Assembly (NCBI RefSeq): GCF_015529805.1
Contig: NZ_CP064654.1
Location: 1 to 64,000 of the forward strand
DNA length: 64,000 nucleotides
Source: Qipengyuania soli
GTDB taxonomy: Bacteria > Pseudomonadota > Alphaproteobacteria > Sphingomonadales > Sphingomonadaceae
Direction: 5' to 3'
The notes beneath the pieces were generated by a model. It had not been told where the DNA came from. It worked only from the letters and a program-made list of their open reading frames with translations, and ran no database searches. Positions 11,086 through 20,191 of the stretch are shown piece by piece (the first letter of the stretch is position 1; every line of letters begins with the position of its first letter). The translations under genes were made by a program, and so were the position numbers.

Positions 11086-12516
11086 ATGACGTACAAAAAA
11101 TTCCTTTTCGGTTCGGTCGCTGCAGCGGCCCTTTTCGCCAACCCCGGCGTTGCGCAGGATCGCAAGCCGGAGAACCTTCTCCCGCCCGAGCCGGCCAAGG
11201 TGACCGAGAAGCTGCCTGATTTCACCAAGAAGGAAGCAGCTGCGCCTGCGCCCAAGCAGGAAAGCGTCGACCAGGCTTTCGACGACATCAAGATGCAGTC
11301 GGGCGAAGTGGTGCAGGAGGTGCCCTCGCTGGTCGGCGAATGGTCGCTCGCCAATGCACAGAAGCTGCTGGCCTTCATTCCTTCGGTCAAGGCCGAGGGG
11401 CTGCGCGTCGCCGACTACAATGCCGACGGGCTCAAGGCCGCGATTGCTGCGGGTGCCGGACCTGCCCTCAACGAGGTTGCCAGCCAGACTTTCGTGTGGC
11501 TGGTCGAGGACCTGCGCGACGGGCGCACGCCGATGGAAGCGCGCAAGCAGTGGTTCGTGGTCGATCCCGACCCCGATCGCATGCCGACGCACAAGCTGCT
11601 GGAAAGCGCGCTGGCGAGCGGTGACATCGCGGGCACGCTGACGGCGCTCAACCCGACGCATCCGCACTACGCGCGTCTCAAGGAAGACCTTGCCCTGACC
11701 AAGGACCCGGCCAAGCGCGCGCTGATCCGCGCCAACATGGACCGCTGGCGGTGGCTGGGGCAGGACCTGGGCAAGAAATACCTGCTGACCAACGTGCCGG
11801 AATACCAGCTGCGCCTCACGGTTAACGACAAGAACATCAAGACCTATCGCGTGGTGGTCGGCAAGCCCGGCCGGACCGCGACGCCGCAGCTTGCCGAGAT
11901 GGTCGAAGCTGTGATCTTCAACCCGACCTGGACCGTGCCGCAGAGCATCGTGAAGGGCGAAGGCCTGGGGGCCAAGGTGCTCGCCAATCCCGGCTGGGCC
12001 AAGGCCGCCGGTTACAAGGGCACCAAGGGCGAGAACGGCTGGATTACCGTCGTCCAGCAGCCCGGGCCGAACAATTCGCTTGGCCTGATGAAGCTCGACA
12101 TGCCCAACGAGCATGCGATCTTCCTCCACGACACGCCGAGCCGCCATCTCTTTGCGCAGGACAACCGTGCGCTGAGCCATGGCTGCATCCGCGTGCAGGG
12201 CGCGCGCGAATTGGCCATGACCATGTCGATGCTGGGCAATGCCAAGACCAAGGCCGACCTGCCGGTCATCCAGGCCGAGGTGTCGGAAATCACGGCGAGC
12301 GGCGAATACACCCGCTACCCGATGGTCAACCAGTGGCCGGTCTACATCACCTATTTCACTTATGGCGTCGACGTGAACGACAAGCTGACCAAGTTCGCCG
12401 ACATCTATGAACGCGATGCCCCGGTACTCGCCGCGCTCGATGCGCCGCGCCAGCAGAACCGTGCGCGCAAGACCAACGAGGAAGTGGTCGAGATCGTCGA
12501 CGATCTCCAGACCTGA
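11086..12516 (+). CDS. L,D-transpeptidase, YcbB/LdtD-like
   Basis: 476 residues from ATG 11086 (a GTG three codons earlier is also in frame). Signal peptide FLFGSVAAAALFANPGVAQ, a Pro/Lys-rich linker, a helical scaffold region (YNADGLKAAI..., LESALASGDI) and a YkuD catalytic domain with HDTPSRHLF...LSHGCIRVQG, in which His and Cys of SHGCIRV are the active-site residues. This architecture matches YcbB-type enzymes that make 3-3 peptidoglycan cross-links in the periplasm and can confer beta-lactam bypass. Convergent with a second, unrelated L,D-transpeptidase-fold gene. Confidence 0.92.
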   Translation: MTYKKFLFGSVAAAALFANPGVAQDRKPENLLPPEPAKVTEKLPDFTKKEAAAPAPKQESVDQAFDDIKMQSGEVVQEVPSLVGEWSLANAQKLLAFIPSVKAEGLRVADYNADGLKAAIAAGAGPALNEVASQTFVWLVEDLRDGRTPMEARKQWFVVDPDPDRMPTHKLLESALASGDIAGTLTALNPTHPHYARLKEDLALTKDPAKRALIRANMDRWRWLGQDLGKKYLLTNVPEYQLRLTVNDKNIKTYRVVVGKPGRTATPQLAEMVEAVIFNPTWTVPQSIVKGEGLGAKVLANPGWAKAAGYKGTKGENGWITVVQQPGPNNSLGLMKLDMPNEHAIFLHDTPSRHLFAQDNRALSHGCIRVQGARELAMTMSMLGNAKTKADLPVIQAEVSEITASGEYTRYPMVNQWPVYITYFTYGVDVNDKLTKFADIYERDAPVLAALDAPRQQNRARKTNEEVVEIVDDLQT

Positions 12517-12525
12517 TCGAGAAGC

Positions 12526-13239
12526 TCAGTAAACCCCGGGGTTCGTCCGGTCGAAAGTGCCCGTGGCCGGATCGCGGACCAGCAGGTCGGTCTGCGCGAG
12601 CGGCGGGTTCATGCGTCCCCCGGTCTCGGTCAGCCCGTAGCTCCCGGCGACCAGCAGGCGGCCGCCCGACAGGTCGATGAGGGCGCGGTCGAACTGTTCC
12701 GGCCCCATGGCGAAACAGCCGTTCGACCGGCCCAGCCGGCCCCAGCGCGAGACGTGTTCGGGCGTCGCATAGCTTGCCTGGTGCATGACGATGGCGCGCG
12801 GAAGCGCTTCCGAATTGCTCGGGTCGAGACCGTCCAGCCGGATCGAGGTGCCGAATTTGCCCGTGTACCAGCTGCGCGTCATGTAAGCCCCGCGGCTGGT
12901 GCAGTGTGAGCCTTCCTGGTTCGAATAATATTTCAGCCAGCCATCATGCTGCGGATCCGAACCGTCGCCGTGGCTGACGTGGAAGCTCTGCACGCGCTCG
13001 TTCACGACGTCGACGAAATGAAACCGGCGTTCAGCCGAATGGAGGCCGAAGTCGGCGACGCCGACTATATCCTTCTTCCAGATACCCGAACCCACGCGGG
13101 CGAGTTCGGACCGGGCGAGGTCCATGAGTTCCCGGTCGCGCGACGCAGTCGGGTTCACCTGGGCGAATACGCGCGCCGGCAAGGCCGAAGCCAGTCCGGC
13201 AGCAAGTCCGCCACGAAGGATGTCACGCCTCTTCACCAT
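12526..13239 (-). CDS. Murein L,D-transpeptidase catalytic-domain family protein (YkuD_2)
   Basis: 237 residues from ATG 13239. The N-terminus MVKRRDILRGGLAAGLASALPARVFA looks like a Tat signal (twin Arg, hydrophobic stretch, Ala-rich cleavage). The body has the YkuD_2 pattern: FHVSHGDGSDPQHDG, SNQEGSHCTSRGAY, a catalytic-type HQASYATPEHVSRWGRLGRSNGC with the SNGC cysteine motif, and MGPEQFDRAL. Family members are thought to act on peptidoglycan in the periplasm, but few have been assayed. The frame extends 13 codons upstream without a better start. It is 9 bases from the convergent LdtD-like gene. Confidence 0.88.
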   Translation of the reverse strand: MVKRRDILRGGLAAGLASALPARVFAQVNPTASRDRELMDLARSELARVGSGIWKKDIVGVADFGLHSAERRFHFVDVVNERVQSFHVSHGDGSDPQHDGWLKYYSNQEGSHCTSRGAYMTRSWYTGKFGTSIRLDGLDPSNSEALPRAIVMHQASYATPEHVSRWGRLGRSNGCFAMGPEQFDRALIDLSGGRLLVAGSYGLTETGGRMNPPLAQTDLLVRDPATGTFDRTNPGVY

Positions 13240-13297
13240 ACCAATATAGCAATTCGGCCGCCGCGGTTCCATTGCCAATCGGTCGGCGGGGGCAGGG

Positions 13298-13834
13298 CTA
13301 CGATCCGCCGAGGATCATCTTGTCGCCCTCGATACGCACCGGCTCGATCGTGCGCAGGAAGCTCTGTCCGAGAAGCGAGATGCCGAGTCCCTCGGGCACG
13401 ATGATCGCTTCGACATTGTCCGCCTCGTGACGGCCCAGTTCGACATGGTCGAGCCGCACATAGACGCCGTAGACCGGCCCGCTCGCGCCCGAGGCGACTT
13501 CGCGCACATCGGCATCGCTCCAGGTCAGGCCTGCTGCGGTGGCGTCCGCTCCGGTCAAAGCAATGACGCTGGCGCCGGTGTCGACCATGAAGCCGACGGG
13601 GACCCCGTTGATCATGGCATCGGCAAAGAAATGGCCGTTGGCTCCGCGCGGCAGGACGGTTTCCCCCGCGCTCCACGAGGCGAAGGCCTCCTTGCGTTCG
13701 ACTTCGGCGAGGACCTTGTTGGCCTCCTCGCGCGATGCGCTTTCGCCGGTCGCGGAATCGAAGGCGCCGCCCGGCACGAAGGCTGCGCCGACAAAGGCGC
13801 ATACGGCGACGACAAGGAGCACGGCTTCGCGCAT
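13298..13834 (-). CDS. Retropepsin-like aspartic protease (clan AA)
   Basis: 178 residues. One N-terminal hydrophobic helix (LLVVAVCAFVGAAFV) anchors or exports it. A single aspartic-protease domain follows: FMVDTGASVIALT carries the catalytic DTGA/S motif, and GVYVRLDHVELGRHEADNVEAIIVPEGLGISLLGQSFL is the C-terminal half, with the ψ-loop-like LLGQSFL typical of the family usually annotated as TIGR02281. Such enzymes act as homodimers facing the periplasm; substrates are unknown. Probably co-transcribed with the thioredoxin-like gene 42 bases upstream. Confidence 0.87.
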   Translation of the reverse strand: MREAVLLVVAVCAFVGAAFVPGGAFDSATGESASREEANKVLAEVERKEAFASWSAGETVLPRGANGHFFADAMINGVPVGFMVDTGASVIALTGADATAAGLTWSDADVREVASGASGPVYGVYVRLDHVELGRHEADNVEAIIVPEGLGISLLGQSFLRTIEPVRIEGDKMILGGS

Positions 13835-13876
13835 GCTGCCATTGTCGCAAAGAGGGATTAAGCGCGGGTAAAGCGC

Positions 13877-14368
13877 TCAACGGTCGGCGAGGGCGGCCAG
13901 TTCTGTGTAAATCGCCTCTTCGCTGCGGCTCGAGGCGTTGCGCCAGCCGGTTACGGTCTCTGGGTTTACCAGGCGGCCTTCGGGCGTGATGACGAAGACA
14001 TTGGGCGTGCCCGGCAGCTCGTCGATCCCGAAGCGGCGGGCAACCGCGATATTGGTCCGCTCGCCGCCGTTGGGATAGGCGACGTGCACATAGACCGGCT
14101 CGTAACGCTCGGCGACCAGGGCGGCGAGGCGGGGGGTCTCCAGCCATCCGGCGAGTGCGCGGCTGTCGTGGCACCAGTTGCCGCCCATCACGAGCAACAC
14201 CCGCGTGCCGCGCTCGGCAGCGCGGGCGAGCGCTGCATCGACATCGGCCATGGCATCGCGGCCCTCGGCATAGGGTGCAGCGTCAGGCAGTTCGGCTGCC
14301 ACGGGTGGAACAGTCGCGCAAGCGGCGAGCGGCGCGGCAAGGGCCAGCGCAAAAGCGAAACGGATCAT
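13877..14368 (-). CDS. Thioredoxin-fold lipoprotein with single active-site Cys
   Basis: 163 residues. The first 17 form a lipoprotein signal with lipobox LAAC (Cys 17). The mature part is thioredoxin-like: VLLVMGGNWCHDSRALAGWLE at about 55-75, then GTPNVFVITPEGRLV with the cis-Pro position. The active site has WCHDS instead of WCxxC, so only one cysteine is present and it cannot form an intramolecular disulfide; it resembles DsbC/Spx-independent thioredoxin-like proteins of the WCxD type. The start ATG overlaps the stop of the upstream flavoprotein gene (ATGA), so the two are translationally coupled. Confidence 0.82.
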   Translation of the reverse strand: MIRFAFALALAAPLAACATVPPVAAELPDAAPYAEGRDAMADVDAALARAAERGTRVLLVMGGNWCHDSRALAGWLETPRLAALVAERYEPVYVHVAYPNGGERTNIAVARRFGIDELPGTPNVFVITPEGRLVNPETVTGWRNASSRSEEAIYTELAALADR

Positions 14369-15780
14369 GCGGATGCGATGGCGCTTGCTGCCAATCGTTG
14401 CAAGTTCGGCATGGCCGCCATGCTCGCTTCGCTGAACCGCTGGAGGATGGCCAGCCGGTGCGGGGCGTTCTGCGCGAGCCAGGCAATCGTCGGTGCCGCC
14501 GGGTCGAGCCGCGACTTTGCGAGGAATCCCGCGACCTTGGGATTCTGCGACCACAGGAAACGGTTCGTGCCGGTGCCGAGGATGGTGCCTGCATATCCGT
14601 CTATCGAATCGACGAAGGCAGCGGGCTTGCACAGGGCGTTCTTTTCCTCGTCGGTGTCGAAGTTCGCCTCGATGAAGGCGCTGACTGCGGCATTGAGGGT
14701 GACAAGCGGGACGTGGAGCAATTGCAGCACGATCCTGTCGCCCTGCCATTGCGGCGCAACAGGCTTTGGCCGAACAGCGGTTGCCGTGCAGTCGATGTAG
14801 AGCGAGTTTTCGGGGACTGCCTCCTCGCCGTCGCGCATGATCATCCGGCCATGTTCGATCCGCTCGACGCGGCCATTGCGGATGACCCGGTCGATGGTCC
14901 GCAACCGGTCGACTTCGCCCTGCGAGATGGTGGCATAGTGGAACATCTCCGGCTCGACCGCCTCGTCGATCCGCAACATGACCCCGGCATCTTCAAGTGC
15001 GTGGAACAGCGCCGCGACGCTTTCGGCCTTGGCGGCGTTCTCCATGATCGCGATCTGGCCGCTGATCGTGTCCTCGAAGAACTGTTCACCCGGCTGGACC
15101 CGGGCACGGTTGAGTATCCAGCTCTCGCGCGGTTTCACCCAGGTGATCGCTTCGGGAGGGATGCCCGCCTCGAGCAGCCAGACGCCGGTATCCATCGCGG
15201 TCTTGCCCGCGCCGAGGATGACGTAGTGCTGCGGCAGGCTTTCGGCCTGCTTCCACAGGTTGGGCAATTCGCCCGGCACGGCCACGCGCACACCATCGGC
15301 GACGGCAAACTTGCGCTTGTGCGTCGAAGGCACGGAGGTCTCGAAATAGGTGGAATCGACCAGCTTGCGGCGCACGGTGACCTTTGTCTCCTCGCCCGAG
15401 AAGATGTTGCGGAAGCGGTTGTCGCCTAGGAATTCGCTGTTCGGGAAGTATCTCACTCGGCCCGTCGGCAGCAGGTGGTCGCGCATGGCCGACTGGAAAT
15501 AGGCCAGCACCTCGGCCCCATCCGCAAGCTCGTAGAAACCCTTGTTCGGCCCCGCCTCGTCGATGCGGTCCTGGCCGAGGGGCAGGCGGTTGATGCCGTA
15601 TGTCGCGCTCGGCTGGTGCAGCGCGACGAAGGAATAGGCGTCATTCCAGTGCCCGCCCGGCGCGGAATGCTTGTCGATGAAGACGATGTCGGCGTCGGGG
15701 TCCTGTTCGAGCAGCGTGTCGGCGAAGGCGAGGCCGGTCGCCCCGGCTCCCACGATGAGGTAGTCTGTCTCGATTGCCAT
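14365..15780 (-). CDS. FAD-dependent oxidoreductase, flavin monooxygenase-like
   Basis: 471 residues. N-terminal dinucleotide-binding motif DYLIVGAGATGLAFAD, acidic end of beta-2 (FIDKHSAPGGHW), and a second GxGxxG-like site YVILGAGKTAMDTGVWL around residue 185 that would bind NAD(P)H. The PGGHWNDAYSFV segment is like that of FMO/BVMO-type enzymes, but the BVMO fingerprint is missing. Substrate unknown. It overlaps the thioredoxin-like gene by 4 bases and starts 18 bases after ispG on the same strand, so it may belong to an ispG-led operon. Confidence 0.82.
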   Translation of the reverse strand: MAIETDYLIVGAGATGLAFADTLLEQDPDADIVFIDKHSAPGGHWNDAYSFVALHQPSATYGINRLPLGQDRIDEAGPNKGFYELADGAEVLAYFQSAMRDHLLPTGRVRYFPNSEFLGDNRFRNIFSGEETKVTVRRKLVDSTYFETSVPSTHKRKFAVADGVRVAVPGELPNLWKQAESLPQHYVILGAGKTAMDTGVWLLEAGIPPEAITWVKPRESWILNRARVQPGEQFFEDTISGQIAIMENAAKAESVAALFHALEDAGVMLRIDEAVEPEMFHYATISQGEVDRLRTIDRVIRNGRVERIEHGRMIMRDGEEAVPENSLYIDCTATAVRPKPVAPQWQGDRIVLQLLHVPLVTLNAAVSAFIEANFDTDEEKNALCKPAAFVDSIDGYAGTILGTGTNRFLWSQNPKVAGFLAKSRLDPAAPTIAWLAQNAPHRLAILQRFSEASMAAMPNLQRLAASAIASA

Positions 15781-15798
15781 TCGCCCTCCTTCGGAGTG

Positions 15799-16938
15799 TT
15801 ACTCCGCCGCTATTGCATGGGGATCGAAGGCGACCGCTTCCCCTGCCTCGATCTGTGCCGCCTTGGCCTCGACCAGCCTGACGATGTGGTCGAGCATGTC
15901 CTCGTTCTCGATGTGGTGGTCCTTGACCCCCGAGAGGTAGACCATGTGCTTGCCATTGCCGCCCCCGGTCAGGCCGATGTCGGTCTCGCGCGCTTCGCCA
16001 GGGCCGTTGACCACGCAGCCGAGCACGGAAAGGCTCATCGGCGTCTTGATGTGTTCGAGCCGCTTTTCGAGCGCCTCGACCGTGCGGATGACGTCGAAGC
16101 CCTGGCGGCTGCACGAGGGGCAGGACACCACGCGGACGCCGCGGGTGCGCAGGCCGAGCGCCTTGAGGATCTCGTAGCCCACCTTCACTTCCTGCTCCGG
16201 CTCGGCGGAAAGCGAGACGCGGATGGTGTCGCCAATGCCGGCCCACAGCAGGCTGCCGATGCCGATCGAGGACTTGACGGTCCCGCCGATCAGCCCGCCC
16301 GCCTCGGTTATGCCGAGATGCAGCGGGCAGTCCACCGCGTCGGCGAGGCCGTGATAAGCCGCGACCGCGAGGAAGACGTCGCTGGCCTTCACCGCCACCT
16401 TGTATTCGTGGAAGTCGTGATCCTGCAGCAGCTTGATATGGTCGAGCGCGCTTTCGATCAGCGCCTCGGGACAGGGCTCGCCGTATTTTTCGAGCAGGTC
16501 CTTCTCGAGGCTGCCCGCGTTCACGCCGATGCGGATCGCGCAACCGTTGGCCTTGGCCGCGCGGACGACCTCGGCCACGCGCTCGGACGAACCGATGTTG
16601 CCGGGATTGATGCGCAGGCATGCCGCGCCCCTGTCGGCGGCTTCGAGAGCGCGCTTGTAGTGGAAGTGGATGTCGGCGACGATCGGGACGTTGGCTGCGC
16701 GGGTGATCTTGTCGAAGTTCGCGGTCGCCTCCTCGGTCGGGCAGGACACGCGGATGATGTCCGCGCCCGCATCCTCGCAGCGGCGGATCTGGTCGATCGT
16801 CGCGCCCACGTCCTCGGTCGGCGTATTGGTCATGGTCTGGACGGTAATCGGCGCATCGCCGCCTACGGGGACGTTGCCGACCATGATCTGGCGCGATTGG
16901 CGGCGCATGATGTCGCGCCAGGGACGGATAGAGGACAT
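15799..16938 (-). CDS. ispG: 4-hydroxy-3-methylbut-2-enyl diphosphate synthase (flavodoxin)
   Basis: Seventh enzyme of the MEP isoprenoid pathway, a [4Fe-4S] protein reducing MEcPP to HMBPP. 379 residues from ATG 16938 ([21 protein letters not shown]). The frame stays open 69 codons further, but those residues are not family-like. Key segments: the N-terminal TIM-barrel start [23 protein letters not shown], the glycine-rich HLGITEAGG, and cluster cysteines in [12 protein letters not shown] and [12 protein letters not shown] long antisense frame over this gene is a shadow. Confidence 0.97.
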   Translation of the reverse strand: MSSIRPWRDIMRRQSRQIMVGNVPVGGDAPITVQTMTNTPTEDVGATIDQIRRCEDAGADIIRVSCPTEEATANFDKITRAANVPIVADIHFHYKRALEAADRGAACLRINPGNIGSSERVAEVVRAAKANGCAIRIGVNAGSLEKDLLEKYGEPCPEALIESALDHIKLLQDHDFHEYKVAVKASDVFLAVAAYHGLADAVDCPLHLGITEAGGLIGGTVKSSIGIGSLLWAGIGDTIRVSLSAEPEQEVKVGYEILKALGLRTRGVRVVSCPSCSRQGFDVIRTVEALEKRLEHIKTPMSLSVLGCVVNGPGEARETDIGLTGGGNGKHMVYLSGVKDHHIENEDMLDHIVRLVEAKAAQIEAGEAVAFDPHAIAAE

Positions 16939-17008
16939 GGGCCGCGATATAGAGGGCGAAGCATGAAGGGGCAATGACACGGCGCGCGGCTTGGGGCATG
17001 AGGCTGGC

Positions 17009-18010
17009 ATGAAGGATCCGAACGACGACTTCGAACATGTGACCCCTCTGTTGTTCGGGCGTGTGCTCGACGGGAAAGGTGGCGGACGTCCGATTACCTG
17101 GGAGGACGCACAGGACTGGTCCCCCGGCAATCCGGACGAGGTCATGTGGCTTCACCTCGACCGTACCCGGCCGGGTATGCAGCACTGGCTCGAAGAGAAA
17201 CTCTCGCTTCCCGAGCCGACTGCCGAACTGCTGACCGGCGACCAGAACCGGCCGCGTGCCTTTCGCGAGGGCGAAACGCTGGTGGCGACGCTACGCGGGA
17301 TCAATTTCAATCCGGGGGCCGAGCCGGAGGACATGATCTCGATGCAGTTGTGGAGCGACGGCCAGCGCCTGATCACGCTGCGCCGGCACCCACTGCAAAC
17401 CCCGCGCGAAATCCTGATGGCGATCGACCAGGGACAGGGACCGCCCGATGCCGGAGCAACCATCACGCTGCTGGCCGAACTGCTCATCACCCGGATGAGC
17501 CAGTCGATCATCGACATGAACTACGTGCTCGACGAACTCGAGGCCCAGGATCCGGACCAGCATGCCGAGCAGATGCTGCACCGGATTTCGACCATCCGGC
17601 GCAATTGCCTCGCGCTCAAGCGCCATATGGCCCCCCAGCACGAAGCGCTGGAACAGATCAGCCGCGATGCGCCAATGTGGTTCGAAGGGCACGACCGGCG
17701 CGAGATTGCCGAGAGCATCGCCCGCCTGCGTCGTTATCTCGACGACATCGACATCAGCAAGGAAAGCGCGGTGGTCCTGCAGGACGAATTGCGCGCCCGC
17801 AGTCTCGCCTCGAGCGAGCATGCCACCTACATGCTGACCATCGTCGCAGGTATCTTCCTGCCGCTGAGTTTCCTAACCGGCCTGCTCGGCATCAACGTCG
17901 GCGGAATGCCCGGGATGAACGATCCTGACGCATTCTGGACCGTCGCCGCGATCTGTGCGCTGCTGTTCGTCGCGCTGATCGTGGTGTTCCGCCGTCTGCG
18001 CTGGCTCTAA
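17009..18010 (+). CDS. CorA/ZntB-family divalent cation transporter
   Basis: 333 residues. A large N-terminal cytoplasmic domain (about 1-265) with long helices such as [19 protein letters not shown] precedes two C-terminal membrane helices. The pore signature after the first helix is GINVGGMPG, which corresponds to the GxN motif of CorA but with GGMPG following, as in the ZntB-type zinc/proton subgroup. So zinc or another divalent ion is more likely than Mg alone. ATG 17009 has GAGG upstream; a TTG six codons before is possible. Convergent with nrsF at a 3-base distance. Confidence 0.88.
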   Translation: MKDPNDDFEHVTPLLFGRVLDGKGGGRPITWEDAQDWSPGNPDEVMWLHLDRTRPGMQHWLEEKLSLPEPTAELLTGDQNRPRAFREGETLVATLRGINFNPGAEPEDMISMQLWSDGQRLITLRRHPLQTPREILMAIDQGQGPPDAGATITLLAELLITRMSQSIIDMNYVLDELEAQDPDQHAEQMLHRISTIRRNCLALKRHMAPQHEALEQISRDAPMWFEGHDRREIAESIARLRRYLDDIDISKESAVVLQDELRARSLASSEHATYMLTIVAGIFLPLSFLTGLLGINVGGMPGMNDPDAFWTVAAICALLFVALIVVFRRLRWL

Positions 18011-18013
18011 GGC

Positions 18014-18655
18014 CTACCAGCGCACGAGGTAGGGCACGACAATCCGGCCTGCCAGTGCAGCTATCGCCACTGGCACCATGTGCCACAGACCGAGATGCGC
18101 GACAGTGTCGAACGAGCAGGACAGGCCGTAGGAGAACGTGCCCAGCGCTCCCGCAGCAAGCCCGGTGAGAAATCCCGCGCGCGTAGCCGAGACCGGTGCT
18201 CCGCGCCGCAGCCACCAGACAAGCGCGGTAGCGGTGACGAGTGAAGTGAGCAGCGGAGCGGTGACGCAGTGGAGGGCGAAAGCCTCGTCGATCGCCGCCA
18301 GTGCATCGCCGCGGCCGAGAAGGGCGACGAGCGTGGCAGCGGGCAGGATTGCAGTCATGGCCAGTGCCCAGCCTGAACCGGCGTAGGAATTGCCCACGCT
18401 CGGCGAGGCCATTCGCAATACCGCACCGGCGCAGGCAAGCCCCAGCAGCAGGAAGGCCAGGTTGACGATCAGGAAGAAGGGTGAGGCCTGCCCGGCGTAG
18501 GGGGCCATCCAGATACCCTCGACCAGCGCTGTACCGGTTACCGAAAGTGCGAGCGCCGCAAACGCCACGGCTATGCCGGTGCGATGCGTCATGGGGCTGA
18601 CCGGGGCGAGATCGCTCGCCAGTTCGTCGATCAGCGGATTGGGAACCCGGTTCAT
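18014..18655 (-). CDS. nrsF: NrsF-family membrane anti-sigma factor (DUF1109)
   Basis: 213 residues: a short cytosolic N-terminus LIDELASDLAPVSP, the conserved element by which NrsF binds SigF, then about six membrane helices containing paired-Cys-containing loops (HCVTAPLL, GLSCSFDTVAHLGLWH). In Caulobacter, NrsF holds the ECF factor SigF at the inner membrane and releases it on metal or oxidant stress; two cysteines in the protein are needed there. Lies one base behind the sigma gene in the same operon, at the downstream end of a bufferin cluster. Confidence 0.88.
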   Translation of the reverse strand: MNRVPNPLIDELASDLAPVSPMTHRTGIAVAFAALALSVTGTALVEGIWMAPYAGQASPFFLIVNLAFLLLGLACAGAVLRMASPSVGNSYAGSGWALAMTAILPAATLVALLGRGDALAAIDEAFALHCVTAPLLTSLVTATALVWWLRRGAPVSATRAGFLTGLAAGALGTFSYGLSCSFDTVAHLGLWHMVPVAIAALAGRIVVPYLVRW

Positions 18656-18656
18656 T

Positions 18657-19187
18657 TCATTCGGCCTTTTCTACGAGCGCGGACAGCTTCTTGAGCCCGC
18701 GATGGATATTCACTTTGACCAGGCTTTCGCTCTGGCCGGTCCTGGCGGAGGCTTCGGCTATCGACAGCCCCTCGATCTTGACCAGTTCGATGCATTCGAC
18801 CTGCTTTTCGGGGAGGTGGACGAACAACCGTTCGAGGCTCATGCGGGCAAGCACCGCTTCCTCGTCGCTGTCGTCGGCGGCGTCGTGGTCGCCAAGCTCG
18901 TCCTCGGCGCTGCGATACACCTTCCTCAAATGGTCGACCCAGCGATAGCGCGCGATCGCCGCGAGCCAGGGGATGAAGGCGCGGGTCGGATCCCAGCTCG
19001 CGCGCTTGGCGTGGAGCGCCATCATCACGTCCTGGACCAGATCGTCGAGCTGCGCCGGGGCGACGCGGCGCCGGAAATAGCGCTCCAACCACAGCTGAAC
19101 TTCGGCCAGCAGCACGCGATAGGCATTGGCATCGCCTTTCTGCGAAGCGGCCATCAGCCGTGCCAGCGCGCTCTCGTCGGCGATCAT
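18657..19187 (-). CDS. sigF: ECF RNA polymerase sigma factor, SigF-like
   Basis: 176 residues with the two ECF domains: region 2 (YFRRRVAPAQLDDLVQDVMMALHAKR...WLAAIARYRWVDHLRK) and region 4 (LPEKQVECIELVKIEGLSIAEASARTGQSESLVKVNIHRGLKKL, a helix-turn-helix). There is no extra C-terminal domain. Linked to nrsF, doxX and bufA1 on one strand, which is the Caulobacter SigF setting. Two copies of the SigF-type promoter GTAACC-N16-CGAA lie upstream of its operon and of the divergent bufA2BC operon, so it is predicted to activate both and itself. Confidence 0.9.
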   Translation of the reverse strand: MIADESALARLMAASQKGDANAYRVLLAEVQLWLERYFRRRVAPAQLDDLVQDVMMALHAKRASWDPTRAFIPWLAAIARYRWVDHLRKVYRSAEDELGDHDAADDSDEEAVLARMSLERLFVHLPEKQVECIELVKIEGLSIAEASARTGQSESLVKVNIHRGLKKLSALVEKAE

Positions 19188-19212
19188 CGCGTGCCCTCCG
19201 ATGCCGAACCTA

Positions 19213-19671
19213 TCACTGCGTCCGCCACCCGGCGAGCGCTGCGTCGAGCGAAAACAGTCCGCCCCCGCGCGAGACGAGGATCGCGGCCATGGCGAACCAC
19301 AAGATGTGCGTCTGCCACCAGGCCTCGGGATAGACGAAGACCTGTATCACCAGCGTCATGACAAGCAGGCCAAGCGCGGAGAAGCGGGTAAAGAGGCCGA
19401 GCACCAGCAGGAGGGGGAGCAGATGCTCGGCCAGGGTCGCCATCGGGGTCGCAATGGCGGGAGGAAGGGGGAGGCCGGTGTATTCGTACTCGAACAGCGC
19501 ATAGGCCTGGTCGCTGATCGAAAAGAGCGTGCCCTCCTCGATCTTGGTCCGGCCCGAGCGCCAGAAAATCCCGCCCAGCGCAACGCGCAGGACGAGCAGC
19601 GCCAGGCTTTCGGGCAGGCGCGAGGCGAGCCAGGCGGTCAGGCTGTCATAGGCGGAAAGCAGGCTGCGCAT
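19213..19671 (-). CDS. DoxX-family membrane protein of the bufferin operon
   Basis: 152 residues with four membrane helices (LALLVLRVALGGIFW, MATLAEHLLPLLLVLGLF, ALGLLVMTLVIQVFV, ILWFAMAAILVS), the DoxX fold. ATG 19671 gives MRSLLSAYDSLTAW. The open frame continues far upstream but would read through bufA1. DoxX proteins are frequent companions of DUF2282/BufA genes; a role in redox or quinone handling connected with peptide maturation is suspected, not shown. Sits between bufA1 and sigF. Confidence 0.85.
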   Translation of the reverse strand: MRSLLSAYDSLTAWLASRLPESLALLVLRVALGGIFWRSGRTKIEEGTLFSISDQAYALFEYEYTGLPLPPAIATPMATLAEHLLPLLLVLGLFTRFSALGLLVMTLVIQVFVYPEAWWQTHILWFAMAAILVSRGGGLFSLDAALAGWRTQ

Positions 19672-19697
19672 CGTGGACCTCCCCTCGACTGAAGCAA

Positions 19698-19985
19698 TCA
19701 GCGCTTGATCGCGGTGAGCGAGCCCTTGCCCTTGGGCGTCTCGGTCTTGATGCAAGTGCCCTTGGCGACGAGCTTCCAGGCATTGCCCTGGTAATCGCGG
19801 GTCGAAGTACCGGCGCAGCTTGTTCCGGGTCCTGCGGCACAGTCGTTCTGACCGGCCTTGGCGATGCCGTAGCACTTTTCCATTTCCGGCTTCTTCTGCG
19901 CGGCTGCGGGAGTGCTGGCGAGGCCGGCGGCGACACCGGCGGTAAGGGCGAGGCCGGCGAGGCGGGCAATCGAATTGGCGTTCAT
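19698..19985 (-). CDS. bufA1: BufA1-family bufferin precursor (DUF2282)
   Basis: 95 residues. Signal peptide to AAAQ at about 29, then a short core with four cysteines: [23 protein letters not shown] and KGTCIK, the DUF2282 pattern including [10 protein letters not shown]. Bufferins are ribosomally made, post-translationally modified periplasmic peptides in which MNIO (BufB) enzymes convert cysteines to thio-oxazole groups that bind copper. This gene has doxX, sigF and nrsF behind it but no bufB/bufC of its own on this strand, so modification would depend on the divergent bufBC. Confidence 0.85.
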   Translation of the reverse strand: MNANSIARLAGLALTAGVAAGLASTPAAAQKKPEMEKCYGIAKAGQNDCAAGPGTSCAGTSTRDYQGNAWKLVAKGTCIKTETPKGKGSLTAIKR

Positions 19986-20049
19986 GGCATGTCTCTCGAA
20001 GAATGGGTTGTCCGTTCATCGCGGCGATCCCGCCGGATGTGGCCGTCCA

Positions 20050-20075
20050 TTCGCGAAGGTCCGGGGGGAGGTTAC
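20050..20075 (-). promoter_or_regulatory. SigF-type ECF promoter for bufA1-doxX-sigF-nrsF
   Basis: On the minus strand GTAACC (20075-20070) is followed by exactly 16 bases and CGAA (20053-20050), the form I recall for Caulobacter SigF promoters. Transcription would begin near 20043, about 58 bases before the bufA1 ATG. The same motif occurs in the opposite direction 25 bases away. Confidence 0.75.
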
Positions 20076-20099
20076 GGAGCTGCGAAAATATTTGCCGCT

Positions 20100-20125
20100 G
20101 TAACCGGCTGGAGATGCGTTCCGAA
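20100..20125 (+). promoter_or_regulatory. SigF-type ECF promoter for bufA2-bufB-bufC
   Basis: GTAACC at 20100-20105, a 16-base spacer, CGAA at 20122-20125. Identical -35 and -10 elements and identical spacing to the divergent promoter at 20050-20075. The bufA2 ATG lies about 66 bases downstream. Two exact matches with the same spacer between divergent genes of the predicted regulon make chance unlikely. Confidence 0.75.
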
Positions 20126-20191
20126 CTGCCGGGTGTGCCCCGTCGCACACCTCGCATTTCGTACATTCATCTTCACAAGGGATCAGATGCC

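Noticed and set aside
15641-17185. 514-codon open frame overlapping ispG in another frame
   Set aside because: Same strand as ispG but a different frame; Arg/Gly/His-rich with no motif. A shadow of the real gene.
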